The notes under the pieces: model-generated
Told to the model about the DNA's origin: nothing
What the model saw: only the letters and a program-made list of their open reading frames with translations
Databases searched by the model: none
From: Polymorphospora lycopeni
Lineage (GTDB): Bacteria > Actinomycetota > Actinomycetes > Mycobacteriales > Micromonosporaceae
Assembly (NCBI RefSeq): GCF_042237075.1
Contig: NZ_JBCGDC010000012.1
Span: forward strand, 1 to 64,000
DNA length: 64,000 nt
Direction: 5' to 3'
Translations under genes and position numbers: made by a program
Part shown: positions 1 through 8,305 of the stretch, one piece after another
Numbering within the stretch: the first letter of the stretch is position 1
Layout of the letters: each line of letters starts with the position of its first letter

Positions 1-2
1 GC

Positions 3-392
3 CGGGCGGCGGGCGACGGTGGGGTGCCGCGCCGGCTGGCCGGGCAGCGGAGCCGGTTGCGGGCGTTCGCGGCCGCGATGCACCACACCCATCCGGTACG
101 CGACGGCTGGCGGGAGTGGCTGACCGACGAGACGCTGGTGTGCCGCTGCGAGGAGGTGTCCGCGGGGCGGTTGCGCGAGGCGACCGACGAGCTGGGTGCC
201 ACCGACGCGCGGTCGGCGAAGCTGCTGAGCCGGGCCGGGATGGGCTGGTGCCAGGGCCGGGTCTGCGGTTACGCCACGGCGTGCCTGGTGGCGGCGCAGT
301 GCGGCCGACCGGCCAATCCGGGTTCGGCCGCGGAGCGGCCGGTCGCCGTACCGATCACGTTGGGTCTGCTGTCCCAGGAGCCGGGAACCTGA
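3..392 (+). CDS. C-terminal part of BFD-type FAD-dependent dehydrogenase (probable D-hydroxyproline dehydrogenase subunit), 5' end outside window
   Basis: The frame is open from the window edge, so this is the 3' end of a longer gene; a GTG at 24 is unlikely to be the true start. The visible part carries a BFD-like [2Fe-2S] domain with a Cys-x-Cys pair (LVCRCEEV) followed about 35 residues later by Cys-x4-Cys (WCQGRVC). In HcnB/OoxA-type FAD oxidoreductases (hydrogen cyanide synthase, opine oxidase, D-hydroxyproline dehydrogenase alpha subunits) this domain sits at the C-terminus. The next genes encode the epimerase, deaminase and semialdehyde dehydrogenase of trans-4-hydroxy-L-proline breakdown, so the inferred role is oxidation of cis-4-hydroxy-D-proline to the pyrroline. 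The cofactor domain is secure; the substrate rests on context. Confidence 0.8.
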   Translation, partial: RAAGDGGVPRRLAGQRSRLRAFAAAMHHTHPVRDGWREWLTDETLVCRCEEVSAGRLREATDELGATDARSAKLLSRAGMGWCQGRVCGYATACLVAAQCGRPANPGSAAERPVAVPITLGLLSQEPGT

Positions 393-424
393 CCGTGGCC
401 AGGCAATTTCTGTCAGTGACGTCA

Positions 425-443
425 GTGACATTTTACATGTCAC
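425..443. promoter_or_regulatory. Palindromic operator, probably for the GntR/FCD regulator
   Basis: GTGACAT, a 5-nt spacer and ATGTCAC form a perfect 7-bp-arm inverted repeat in the 147-bp gap before the aldehyde dehydrogenase. A related half-site series (GTCAGTGACGTCAGTGACA) begins just upstream at 421 or earlier. TTTACA at about 432-437 with a TAATGT-like hexamer about 15 nt later could be the promoter, so the operator would overlap the -35. GntR/FadR-type proteins bind short palindromes of this kind, and the only regulator in the locus is the GntR protein at 4095. Assigning it to this site is inference. Confidence 0.6.
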
Positions 444-539
444 CGATTATGGTAATGTCGTACTGGGGCCGAATGTCAGGCACTGATCCTGACCCGGCCC
501 GAAATCTCCCACTTGGCCGTCACCACCGAGAGGACCGCC

Positions 540-1979
540 ATGCCTGACGTCGACCGCACCGTCCGCGCCGCCGACGACGCCTTCGAGGCGTGGGAACGGC
601 ACGGCCGCACCGGCCGGGCCGAGGTGCTCGACGCGATCGCCGACCGCCTCGAGGCCGCCCGGGCCGACCTCGTCCCCGTCGCCGAGCGGGAGACCGGCCT
701 GGCCACCGCCCGGCTCGAAGGCGAGGTGGGACGGGCCGCCTACCAGTTCCGGCTGTTCGGCACCGTGCTGCGCGAGGGCTCGTACGTCGAGGCGACCATC
801 GACCCGGCCGGTGACACTCCCCTGGGCCGCCGCCCCGACCTGCGCCGGATGCTGATCCCGCTCGGACCGGTCGGTGTCTTCGGCGCCAGCAACTTCCCGT
901 TCGCGTTCAGCGTCGCCGGCGGCGACACCGCCTCCGCCCTGGCCGCCGGCTGCCCGGTCGTGGTCAAGGCCCACCCGTCGCACCCGGAGACCAGCCGCCG
1001 GTCGTACGAGGTCATCCGCGCCGCGGTCGAGTCGGCCGGGCTGCCCGCCGGGGTGATCGGCCTCGTCGAGGGCCACCAGGCCGGCGTCGACCTGGTCAAC
1101 CACCCGGACGTCACCGCGGTCGGCTTCACCGGCTCGATCGCCGGCGGCCGGGCCCTGGCCGACCTCGCCGCCGCCCGCCCCCGGCCGATCCCCTTCTACG
1201 GCGAACTCGGCAGCCTCAACCCGCTCGTCGTCTCGCCCGGCGCCGCGGCCGCCGACCCGACCGGCATCGCCACCGGCTACGTCACCTCGGTCACCGGCAG
1301 CCTCGGCCAGCTCTGCACCAAGCCGGGCCTGCTCTTCGTGCCCGCCGGCCCGGACGGCGACAAGCTGCGCGCGGCGGTCGCCGACGCCATCGCCACCACC
1401 GGCCCCGGCCGCCCGCTGAACAGCGCGATCAAGGACGCGTACGTCCGCGAGACCGGCCGGCGCCGTGACGACGCCCGGCTGACCCTGCTGGGCGAGGGCG
1501 CGACCGCCGGACCCGACGAGGCCAGCCCGGCACTGTTCACCGTCGCCGCCGCCGACCTCACCGGGGACCTGCTGGAGGAGTGCTTCGGCCCCACCGCCCT
1601 GGTGATCGGCTACGACAACGTCGACGAGCTGGTCGACGCGCTGCGCCGGCTCGACGGGCAACTGACCGCCACCCTCCACGTCACCGCCGACGAGACGGCG
1701 CTGCGCGACCGGCTGCACGACGTGGTGCGCCGCCGCGCCGGCCGGCTGCTCTTCGGCGGCTTCCCCACCGGCCTCGCGGTCGCCTGGGCGACCCACCACG
1801 GTGGACCGTACCCCTCGACCACCCTGAGTGGACACACCTCGGTCGGTGCCACCGCGATCCGGCGCTGGCTGCGGCCGGTCAGCTACCAGGACGCGCCGGC
1901 GGACCTCCTGCCGGCCGAGCTGCGCGACGGAAACCCGACCGGCATCCCGCGCCGGATCGACGGGACACTGACCATTTGA
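540..1979 (+). CDS. 2,5-dioxovalerate (alpha-ketoglutaric semialdehyde) dehydrogenase, NAD(P)+-dependent
   Basis: This 479-residue aldehyde dehydrogenase superfamily protein would oxidise alpha-ketoglutarate semialdehyde to 2-oxoglutarate, the last step of hydroxyproline catabolism. The catalytic Cys is residue 259 in GQLCTKPG and the general base Glu is residue 222 in YGELGS. The N-terminal half holds the Rossmann region (GPVGVFGASNFPFAFS). The ATG at 540 is preceded by GAGAGGA at suitable spacing and is preferred to an upstream TTG at 513. The gene opens the unit ALDH-deaminase-epimerase-GntR. Length and the FGASNFPFAFS and CTKPG motifs fit KGSADH-type enzymes better than generic ALDHs. The 124-bp gap to the next gene is rich in GC inverted repeats and may hold an attenuator-like hairpin, which I could not resolve. 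Confidence 0.88.
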   Translation: MPDVDRTVRAADDAFEAWERHGRTGRAEVLDAIADRLEAARADLVPVAERETGLATARLEGEVGRAAYQFRLFGTVLREGSYVEATIDPAGDTPLGRRPDLRRMLIPLGPVGVFGASNFPFAFSVAGGDTASALAAGCPVVVKAHPSHPETSRRSYEVIRAAVESAGLPAGVIGLVEGHQAGVDLVNHPDVTAVGFTGSIAGGRALADLAAARPRPIPFYGELGSLNPLVVSPGAAAADPTGIATGYVTSVTGSLGQLCTKPGLLFVPAGPDGDKLRAAVADAIATTGPGRPLNSAIKDAYVRETGRRRDDARLTLLGEGATAGPDEASPALFTVAAADLTGDLLEECFGPTALVIGYDNVDELVDALRRLDGQLTATLHVTADETALRDRLHDVVRRRAGRLLFGGFPTGLAVAWATHHGGPYPSTTLSGHTSVGATAIRRWLRPVSYQDAPADLLPAELRDGNPTGIPRRIDGTLTI

Positions 1980-2103
1980 GACACGGCGGCACGGCCGGCC
2001 CACCCGGGCCGACCGGCCGCCGGGGCGGGCCCGGCCCGCCGTACGACGAACGTCGGCGACGAGGCCGACGGCACATGACACCATTGCACCGAAGGAGACG
2101 AGC

Positions 2104-2994
2104 GTGGAAGACCGGAAGCCCTGGCACGGCGTCCTCGTGGCGACGCCGACCCCGCTGCGTGCCGACCTGACGGTCGACTACGACAGCTACGCCGAGCACG
2201 TGAAATGGCTGGCCGACAACGGCTGCCACGGGGTGTGCCCGAACGGGTCCCTGGGTGAATACCAGGTCCTCACCGACGAGGAGCGGGCGCGGATGGTCCA
2301 GGTGGCGGTCGAGGCCGCGCCGGAGGGCTTCACCGTCATGCCCGGCGTCGGCGCGTACGGCGCCCGCGAGGCCCGCGCCTGGGCCGAGCAGGCCGCCGAG
2401 GCCGGTGCGCAGGTGGTGATGGCGCTGCCGCCGAACTCCTACCGGGGCGACGACCGGGCGGTGATCGAGCACTACCGCGAGGTGGCCAAGGCCGGGCTGC
2501 CGGTGTCGGCGTACAACAACCCGCTCGACACGAAGATCGACCTGCGGCCGGAACTGCTCGCCGAGCTGTACAACGAGGGCCTCATCGTCGGCGTCAAGGA
2601 GTTCACCGGCGAGGCCCGGCGGGCCTACCAGATCACCGAACTGGCGCCCGGCCTCGACGTGCTGATCGGCTCCGACGACTCGGTGCTCGAGGTGGGGCTG
2701 GCCGGGGCCAAGGGCTGGGTCTCCGGCTACCCGAGCGCCTTCCCGCGCGCCTGCGTCGAGCTGTACGAGGCGACGCTGCGGCACGACCTGTCGGTGGCCC
2801 TGCCGCTCTACCGCGACCTGCACGCGTTGCTGCGGTGGGACTTCCACACCGAGTTCGTCCAGGCGATCAAGCTGTCCATGGACGTCGTCGGCCGGTACGG
2901 TGGCCCGTGCCGCCCGCCGCGCCAGCCGCTGCTGCCCCGTGACGAGGCGGAGATCCGCGAGCTCACCGAGCGGGCCGCCGCCAAGTACGCCTGA
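2104..2994 (+). CDS. DapA-family lyase, probable 1-pyrroline-4-hydroxy-2-carboxylate deaminase
   Basis: This 296-aa TIM-barrel protein belongs to the dihydrodipicolinate synthase/N-acetylneuraminate lyase family. The Schiff-base Lys is residue 165 (GVKEFTG) and the partner Tyr is residue 137 (SAYNNP). In hydroxyproline-degrading bacteria a family member deaminates and dehydrates pyrroline-4-hydroxy-2-carboxylate to 2-oxoglutarate semialdehyde, which the preceding dehydrogenase then oxidises. The GTG start at 2104 has GGAG upstream. The epimerase gene starts only 22 bp after the stop, so the two are probably co-transcribed. A true lysine-pathway DapA is unlikely in this context, but the fold alone does not exclude other aldolase substrates. 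Confidence 0.85.
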   Translation: MEDRKPWHGVLVATPTPLRADLTVDYDSYAEHVKWLADNGCHGVCPNGSLGEYQVLTDEERARMVQVAVEAAPEGFTVMPGVGAYGAREARAWAEQAAEAGAQVVMALPPNSYRGDDRAVIEHYREVAKAGLPVSAYNNPLDTKIDLRPELLAELYNEGLIVGVKEFTGEARRAYQITELAPGLDVLIGSDDSVLEVGLAGAKGWVSGYPSAFPRACVELYEATLRHDLSVALPLYRDLHALLRWDFHTEFVQAIKLSMDVVGRYGGPCRPPRQPLLPRDEAEIRELTERAAAKYA

Positions 2995-3016
2995 CACGGC
3001 GGGGAAAGAGGTTCCG

Positions 3017-4018
3017 ATGCGGTCGAAGCGGGTGTTCCACGCGGTGGACTCCCACACCGAGGGGATGCCGACCAGGGTCGTCACCGGCGGCGTGGGCACC
3101 CTGCCCGGCGCCACGATGTTCGAGCGCCGCCAGTGGTTCCTGGCCAACGCCGACAACATCAGGAAGCTGCTGATGTTCGAGCCGCGTGGGCACTCGGCGA
3201 TGAGCGGCGCGATCCTCCAGCCGCCGACGCGGCCGGACGCCGACTGGGGCGTGCTCTACATCGAGGTCTCCGGGTGCCTGCCGATGTGCGGGCACGGCAC
3301 GATCGGGGTGGCGACCGTACTGGTGGAGACCGGCATGGTGGAGGTGACCGAGCCGGTCACCACGATCCGGCTCGACACCCCGGCCGGGCTCGTCGTGGCC
3401 GAGGTCGCCACCACCGACGGCGTCGCCGAGTCGGTGACGATCCGCAACGTGCCGTCGTACACCGACCGCCTGGACGCTCAGGTCACCGTGCCGGGCTTCG
3501 GCACGGTGACCTACGACCTGGCGTACGGCGGGAACTTCTACGCGATCCTGGAAGCCGAGCAGTTGGGGCTGAAGGTCGATCCGGCGCAGCAGCAGGAACT
3601 GCTCACCGCCGGACTGGCCATCATGGATGCCATCAACGAGCAGGACCGGCCGGTCCACCCGGAGAACGCCGAGATCAACGTCTGCCACCACGTGCAGCTG
3701 GTCGCCGCCGGTTCGACCGCCCGGCACTCCCGGCACGCCATGGCGATCCACCCGGGCTGGTTCGACCGGTCGCCTTGTGGCACCGGCACGTCGGCCCGGA
3801 TGGCACAGTTGCACTCGCGTGGTGAACTGGGTCCCGGCGACGAATTCGTCAACCAGTCGCTGATCGGAAGCCGGTTCATCGGCCGGATCATCGGCGAGAC
3901 GACGGTGGCCGACCGTCCCGCGATCCTGCCCACCGTCACCGGCCGGGCCTGGCTCACCGGAACCGCGCAGTACTTCCTCGACCCGAGGGACCCCTTCCCG
4001 GAGGGTTTCCTTCTCTAG
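3017..4018 (+). CDS. 4-hydroxyproline 2-epimerase (proline racemase family)
   Basis: This 333-aa protein interconverts trans-4-hydroxy-L-proline and cis-4-hydroxy-D-proline, the entry step of the pathway. Both catalytic cysteines are present: Cys91 in MCGHGTIG and Cys254 in SPCGTGTSA. Having Cys at both positions indicates an epimerase or racemase rather than the Thr-containing trans-3-hydroxyproline dehydratases. The ATG at 3017 follows GGGGAAAGAGG. An in-frame upstream extension would overlap the preceding gene and is not supported. Neighbouring genes supply the dehydrogenase, deaminase and semialdehyde dehydrogenase, so hydroxyproline is a better substrate guess than proline. Confidence 0.9.
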   Translation: MRSKRVFHAVDSHTEGMPTRVVTGGVGTLPGATMFERRQWFLANADNIRKLLMFEPRGHSAMSGAILQPPTRPDADWGVLYIEVSGCLPMCGHGTIGVATVLVETGMVEVTEPVTTIRLDTPAGLVVAEVATTDGVAESVTIRNVPSYTDRLDAQVTVPGFGTVTYDLAYGGNFYAILEAEQLGLKVDPAQQQELLTAGLAIMDAINEQDRPVHPENAEINVCHHVQLVAAGSTARHSRHAMAIHPGWFDRSPCGTGTSARMAQLHSRGELGPGDEFVNQSLIGSRFIGRIIGETTVADRPAILPTVTGRAWLTGTAQYFLDPRDPFPEGFLL

Positions 4019-4094
4019 GATTGGCAACCAGCGGTCCCGCGGGCTCTCCGGCCCGGCACGCATGCCGCACGACGACTAGCGAGAGACGACACAG

Positions 4095-4769
4095 ATGGCC
4101 GACTCCTCAAAGTTGACTCTTCCGACCTTCGCCCGGCGGATGAGCCTGCGCGAGAAAGTGGCCGACGCGCTTCGGGGTGCGATCGTGTCGGGCGAGATGA
4201 AGCCGGGCGAGCTGTATTCGGCGCCCGACCTGGCCGAGCGGTTCGGGGTCTCGGCGACCCCGGTCCGCGAGGCCCTGCTCGATCTCGTCAAGCAGGGGCT
4301 GGTCAATCCGGTACGGAACAAGGGCTTCCAGGTGACGGCGGTGTCCGAGGCCGACCTCGACCACATCACCCGGATCCGGGAGCTGCTCGAACCGCCGGCG
4401 GCCGGCGAGGCGTGCGGGCACATCACCCCGGAGCTGCTGACGACGTTGCAGTCGCTGGCCGGCGACATCGTCGCGGCGGCGGCCGAGGGCGACCTGATCC
4501 GGTACATCGGGGCCGACCACGAGTTCCACCGGCGCCTGCTGGGCGCCGGTGGCAACCACCGGCTGGTCCGGATCGTGGAGGACCTGCGGTCGCAGAGCCG
4601 CCTCTACGGGCTGGCCAGCCTGGCCGAAGCCGGACAACTGGTCCGTAACGCTCTCGAACACGTCCAGATGTGCGACCTGATCCAGGCCGGCAAGGCCAGC
4701 GATCTGGAAGACCTGATGCGCACGCACATCGGCCGCGTCCGCCGCGAGTGGGCCGGCCGCCCCTCCTAA
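4095..4769 (+). CDS. GntR-family regulator, FadR subfamily with FCD domain
   Basis: This 224-aa protein has an N-terminal winged helix (about residues 18-85, with the LAERFGVSATPVREAL recognition region) and an all-helical FCD effector domain (about 92-212). Candidate metal or effector ligands are the Asp and His of DHEFH and the His of EHVQMCDL. FCD-type GntR proteins usually repress the adjacent catabolic operon until a pathway metabolite binds. The palindrome at 425-443 is the best candidate operator. The ATG at 4095 has only a weak Shine-Dalgarno (GAGAGACG). It lies 76 bp after the epimerase and may be its co-transcribed autoregulator. Confidence 0.88.
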   Translation: MADSSKLTLPTFARRMSLREKVADALRGAIVSGEMKPGELYSAPDLAERFGVSATPVREALLDLVKQGLVNPVRNKGFQVTAVSEADLDHITRIRELLEPPAAGEACGHITPELLTTLQSLAGDIVAAAAEGDLIRYIGADHEFHRRLLGAGGNHRLVRIVEDLRSQSRLYGLASLAEAGQLVRNALEHVQMCDLIQAGKASDLEDLMRTHIGRVRREWAGRPS

Positions 4770-4822
4770 GTCCCCCCGCTTTTCCCCCTCCCCCCTTCTC
4801 CTCTCCCCCACCCCTCTCCGTT

Positions 4823-4886
4823 CCGCGATCTTGCAGTTATCTCCCCCTTTTGCGCACTTTGTCGGGCGACAAGTGCAAGATCGCGG
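4823..4886. repeat. Inverted repeat, 13-bp perfect arms with 38-nt spacer
   Basis: The left arm CCGCGATCTTGCA (4823-4835) is the exact reverse complement of the right arm at 4874-4886. The right arm runs into the Shine-Dalgarno of the amidohydrolase that starts at 4901. A strongly pyrimidine-rich tract (about 4770-4820) precedes it. The structure could be a terminator for the GntR transcript, an operator, or a member of a dispersed intergenic repeat family. Confidence 0.7.
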
Positions 4887-4900
4887 GGAAAGGATGCCGC

Positions 4901-6115
4901 ATGGCGTCCACCGTTCTGATCAACGCCCGGGTCCTCGACGTGACCACGGGCGACTACCGCAGCGGCAGCCGCGTCGTCCTCACCGACGGCCGGATCACCG
5001 AGATCGGCCCGAACGCCACCGCCGAGGGCGCCGAGACGATCGACGTCGGCGACCGGGTCGTCATGCCCGGCCTCCTCGACGCCCACTTCCACCCGATGAT
5101 CGCCTCGATGCACATCGGCTCGCTGCTCGACTGGCCGATGACGCTGCTCTCCCAGTACGCCCGGCGGGCCCTGGAGGACGCGCTGGCCCGGGGCTTCACC
5201 ACCGTACGGGACCCCTGCGGCAGCGACCGCGGCCTGGCCCGGGCGGTCGAACTCGGCCTGATCCGCGGCCCCCGCATGTTCGTCTCCGGCCGCGCGCTGT
5301 CGCAGACCGGCGGGCACGGCGACGAGTGGCCGTCGGACATCGGCTGCCCCGGTCACCACCACAGCCCGTTCTCCCGCATCGCCGACGGCGTCGACGAGGT
5401 CCGCAAGGCGGCCCGCGACGAACTCAAGCGCGGCGCCGACCACATCAAGATCATGGCGTCCGGCGGCATCTCGTCCCCGACCGACGAGATCTGGACCCTG
5501 CAGTACACCGAGGCGGAGATGGCCGCCGCCGTCGAGGAGGCCCGGGCCCGGCGGGCGTACGTGCTCGCCCACGCCTACACGGCCGACTCGGTGGCCCGCG
5601 CCGTACGCGCCGGGGTCCGCTCGATCGAGCACGGCAACCTCATCGACGCCGACACCGCCGCCCTGATGGCGCAGCACCGGACGTTCCTGGTGCCGACGCT
5701 GGTCGCGTACGAGAAGATCTTCGAACTCGGTGAAGAGCTGGGCATGCCGGAGAACCAGCGGCGCAAGGTCGTCGACGTCATCGACGCCGGCCTCGACGCG
5801 GTCAACCTGGCCGCCGACGCCGGCGTACGGATCGGGTTCGGCACCGACCTGCTCGGCCCGGCCCAGGTGCACCAGAGCCGGGAGTTCGGCATCCGGGCCA
5901 AGGCGCAGGAGCCGATCGACGTCATCCGGTCGGCCACCGTCGTCAACGCCGACCTGTTCGGCATCGCCGACCGGGTGGGGCTGGTCGAGCCCGGCTTCGA
6001 CGCCGACCTGATCGTCGTCGACGGCGACCCGCTCGCCGACGCGGCCGTGCTGTCGCACCCGGAGACGGTGCGCCTGGTGATGCGCGCGGGCGAGGTCATG
6101 GCCGGCGGGCTGTAG
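4901..6115 (+). CDS. Amidohydrolase-superfamily metal-dependent hydrolase, prolidase-like
   Basis: This 404-aa cytosolic amidohydrolase (imidazolonepropionase/prolidase-like clan) has the metal site visible: His62 and His64 (DAHFHPM), a probable carboxylated Lys183 (HIKIMASGG), His224 (LAHAYT), His244 (SIEHGN) and Asp316 (FGTDLL). Some enzymes of this clan split Xaa-Pro and Xaa-Hyp dipeptides. Next to a hydroxyproline operon, feeding the pathway from Xaa-Hyp peptides is an attractive but unproven role. The ATG at 4901 is preceded by GGGGAAAGGA; longer in-frame extensions run into the GntR gene and are rejected. Other small amide or imide substrates are possible. Confidence 0.8.
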   Translation: MASTVLINARVLDVTTGDYRSGSRVVLTDGRITEIGPNATAEGAETIDVGDRVVMPGLLDAHFHPMIASMHIGSLLDWPMTLLSQYARRALEDALARGFTTVRDPCGSDRGLARAVELGLIRGPRMFVSGRALSQTGGHGDEWPSDIGCPGHHHSPFSRIADGVDEVRKAARDELKRGADHIKIMASGGISSPTDEIWTLQYTEAEMAAAVEEARARRAYVLAHAYTADSVARAVRAGVRSIEHGNLIDADTAALMAQHRTFLVPTLVAYEKIFELGEELGMPENQRRKVVDVIDAGLDAVNLAADAGVRIGFGTDLLGPAQVHQSREFGIRAKAQEPIDVIRSATVVNADLFGIADRVGLVEPGFDADLIVVDGDPLADAAVLSHPETVRLVMRAGEVMAGGL

Positions 6116-6151
6116 ACCGGACGGCGGCCGGCCGCGCGCCGGTCGCGTGGT

Positions 6152-6213
6152 GATCGTCTGCGGTTCAGGCGCCGCGCCGACGGCGTGTCGGCCGCCCGAA
6201 CCGCAAGACGATC
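6152..6213. repeat. Palindromic intergenic repeat, copy 1 (62 bp)
   Basis: The element begins GATCGTCTGCGGTTC and ends with the imperfect reverse complement (GAACCGCAAGACGATC). It carries a central CGGCGTGTCG. A close relative with the same ends and the same central decamer lies at 17135-17195. It can fold into a long imperfect hairpin. It lies 3' of the amidohydrolase, between convergent genes. Confidence 0.8.
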
Positions 6214-6218
6214 AACGA

Positions 6219-6251
6219 AAGGGCGCCCCCGGTGGAACCGGGGGCGCCCTT
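6219..6251. terminator. Bidirectional hairpin between convergent genes
   Basis: AAGGGCGCCCCCGGT (6219-6233) pairs perfectly with ACCGGGGGCGCCCTT (6237-6251) around a GGA loop. It lies 18 bp beyond the stop of the minus-strand protease gene and 104 bp beyond the amidohydrolase. It has no U-tract, as is common in high-GC actinomycetes. Confidence 0.8.
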
Positions 6252-6268
6252 CGTGGTGCTGGTGGTGC

Positions 6269-8305
6269 CTACTTCTCGACGCGGCAGTTCGCCGTCGCCT
6301 TCTTGGTCGGGTCGCTCTCCGAGGTGGCGGTGAGCTTCACGACGCCGGCCGACACCGCGGCGTCGGTGGCGCCCACCCAGACCTTGGTCTTGACCGTCTT
6401 GCCGAACTTCGCCGTGACGACCTCGGTCGGCATGTCGACCCGCCAGCCCTTGCCGATGACCTGGGCCGAGAGCCGGTAGACGTCCGACTGCAGGTAGGCG
6501 CTGACGTTCTCCGGGTGCGCCTGGCCGCCGGCGACGTACGTGCCGGTGTTGGTCACCTCGAAGGTGCAGGTCGCGCCCCGCTTGGTCGGGTTGCCCGCGA
6601 CGGTGGCGTTCTTGCCGACCTTCACGCCGCGCACGCTGTTGCCGGCGCCGTCGAGCGAGCGGACCGCCAGGGTGTACGTCAGCACGCCGTCCGCGTCGGT
6701 CTTCTTGTTGATGACGTAGAAGTGCAGCCGGTTGGCCTGGTCGACGTACTCGTACTCGCTGCCGGAGTTGGTGCCGGCCTTGAACAGCGCGTCGTTGAGC
6801 TGCCGGTAGTCGGCGATCGTCCGCTTGACCGGGGTGCCGTCCGGCTTGTAGTAGTCGACCATGTTGATGTCCTGCGGGTTCGCGTCGACCACCCAGGTGA
6901 AGCAGGTGTAGCCGCAGGTGTTGCTCTCGGCCGTCTTGTTCTTCGCGATCATGACGCCGTTGTCCGGCGTGAACGAGTCGGAACCGATCCGCTGGATGGT
7001 CTCCAGCGTGTAGTGGTCGTACACCGACTGGCCGGCGCACAGCGGGTCGGCGTTCATGTCACAGGCCGGGGTGTTGTCCCGGTTCATGCTGATCCGTACG
7101 CCCTGGACGTCCTTCGCGCCGGGCACCGCGGTGCGGGCCTTGACGTCGATGACCGCGACACCGGTCGTGGCCAGCGCCTCCCGGGAGAGCCGGACGACCT
7201 GGTCCTCGTCGATGTGGCCCAGCTTCAGCTTGCTGCGCAGGGTCTGCCCGGCCGGCATCGCCGCGCCCTGGGCCGCCGGCACCACCCACCGGGCGTGCGG
7301 GCCGCCCGGACCGTTGAACGAACCGCGGTCCATCTGGTCCCACGGACCCGAGCCGACCCGCCGGTACGGCGTGACGTACGGGTTGTTGTTGTTGTCGGCG
7401 ATGCCGAACGTGTGCGCGATCTCGTGCGTGATCGTGCCGGAGCTCTCACCCTGGCGCATGCTCGACGAGCCCCACTGCTGGGAGCCGGCCTTCCACGAGG
7501 TCCACGGCACGTAGCGGCTGACGACCCAGTTCGGCAGGTTGGGGTCCGGCGGGCCCCACGCGTCCGGGACGTCCTCCTTGTTCTGGAACATCATCTCGCC
7601 GAACTCCTGCCACACCGACGTCTCGTCGTAGCCGGCGTAGATGCGCAGGACCAGGTCGAACTGCGAGCGGATGTCCGCACCGGCGTCGGCGCGCCACAGC
7701 GCGTCGGCGTCGGTCTCGAACCGGCCGTTGCAGGTGAAGCCCGACGGGCAGCCGGACTGGTTCTGGCCGATGTCGTTGAGGCCGTACTCGAACTGGTTGC
7801 GCGGCATCCGGTACGGCCCGAACGGCGTGAACTCCACGCCGACCCGGCCACCGGTCTGCTCCATCCAGTACTTGTTGACGGTGTGCCCACGGTTGATCTC
7901 GTTCGGGGTGCCCCAGAAGTCCGTGTAGAACTGCGGAACGTCCTCGCGCGCGACCGGGTTGATCTGCGGGTTGCGGAACGCGTCGCTGCCGCGCCGCTGG
8001 GTGATGACGAACGGCTGGTCGGCGTAGTCGACGGCGACCAGGGCGATCTTCAGCTTGCGCTGGGTCGGCTCCCGGCTCGGGTCGCCCCAGTCGATACCCG
8101 GGACGGGCTGGTAGTCGTCCCAGGTCATGTCGTCCTGGTCCTGCCAGTTCTGCGGGTCGATCGCCGAGAACGGCCCGCCGCCCGACGTGTCGGCCTGCGC
8201 CGGCCCGGCGGTGAGACCCGCGAGCATGACCGCCGCGGCCGCGGCGGCGACCGCGGTGAACGCCTTTCTGTGCCGGAACATCGGCCCTCTGGATCTATTC
8301 GCCAT
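6269..8305 (-). CDS. Secreted M6-like (immune inhibitor A-type) zinc metalloprotease
   Basis: This 678-aa secreted protease begins with an Arg-rich n-region and an Ala/Val h-region (FRHRKAFTAVAAAAAAVMLAGL) ending at AQA, a Sec signal peptide. The zinc site is HEIAHTFG at about residues 294-298, preceded by Gly/Ser-rich sequence typical of M6-like peptidases. The C-terminal ~120 residues resemble a CARDB/Ig-like beta domain. The ATG at 8305 has AGGAAGG upstream; an in-frame extension to 8422 has no ribosome site and lacks protein character. It may digest extracellular protein, and a link to the nearby hydroxyproline genes is only speculative. It stands alone with a hairpin terminator 3' of it. 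Confidence 0.88.
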   Translation of the reverse strand: MANRSRGPMFRHRKAFTAVAAAAAAVMLAGLTAGPAQADTSGGGPFSAIDPQNWQDQDDMTWDDYQPVPGIDWGDPSREPTQRKLKIALVAVDYADQPFVITQRRGSDAFRNPQINPVAREDVPQFYTDFWGTPNEINRGHTVNKYWMEQTGGRVGVEFTPFGPYRMPRNQFEYGLNDIGQNQSGCPSGFTCNGRFETDADALWRADAGADIRSQFDLVLRIYAGYDETSVWQEFGEMMFQNKEDVPDAWGPPDPNLPNWVVSRYVPWTSWKAGSQQWGSSSMRQGESSGTITHEIAHTFGIADNNNNPYVTPYRRVGSGPWDQMDRGSFNGPGGPHARWVVPAAQGAAMPAGQTLRSKLKLGHIDEDQVVRLSREALATTGVAVIDVKARTAVPGAKDVQGVRISMNRDNTPACDMNADPLCAGQSVYDHYTLETIQRIGSDSFTPDNGVMIAKNKTAESNTCGYTCFTWVVDANPQDINMVDYYKPDGTPVKRTIADYRQLNDALFKAGTNSGSEYEYVDQANRLHFYVINKKTDADGVLTYTLAVRSLDGAGNSVRGVKVGKNATVAGNPTKRGATCTFEVTNTGTYVAGGQAHPENVSAYLQSDVYRLSAQVIGKGWRVDMPTEVVTAKFGKTVKTKVWVGATDAAVSAGVVKLTATSESDPTKKATANCRVEK

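Noticed and set aside
4770..4822. Pyrimidine-rich tract as a possible RNA-binding or origin element
   Set aside because: Only low complexity; no repeats or known origin motifs.
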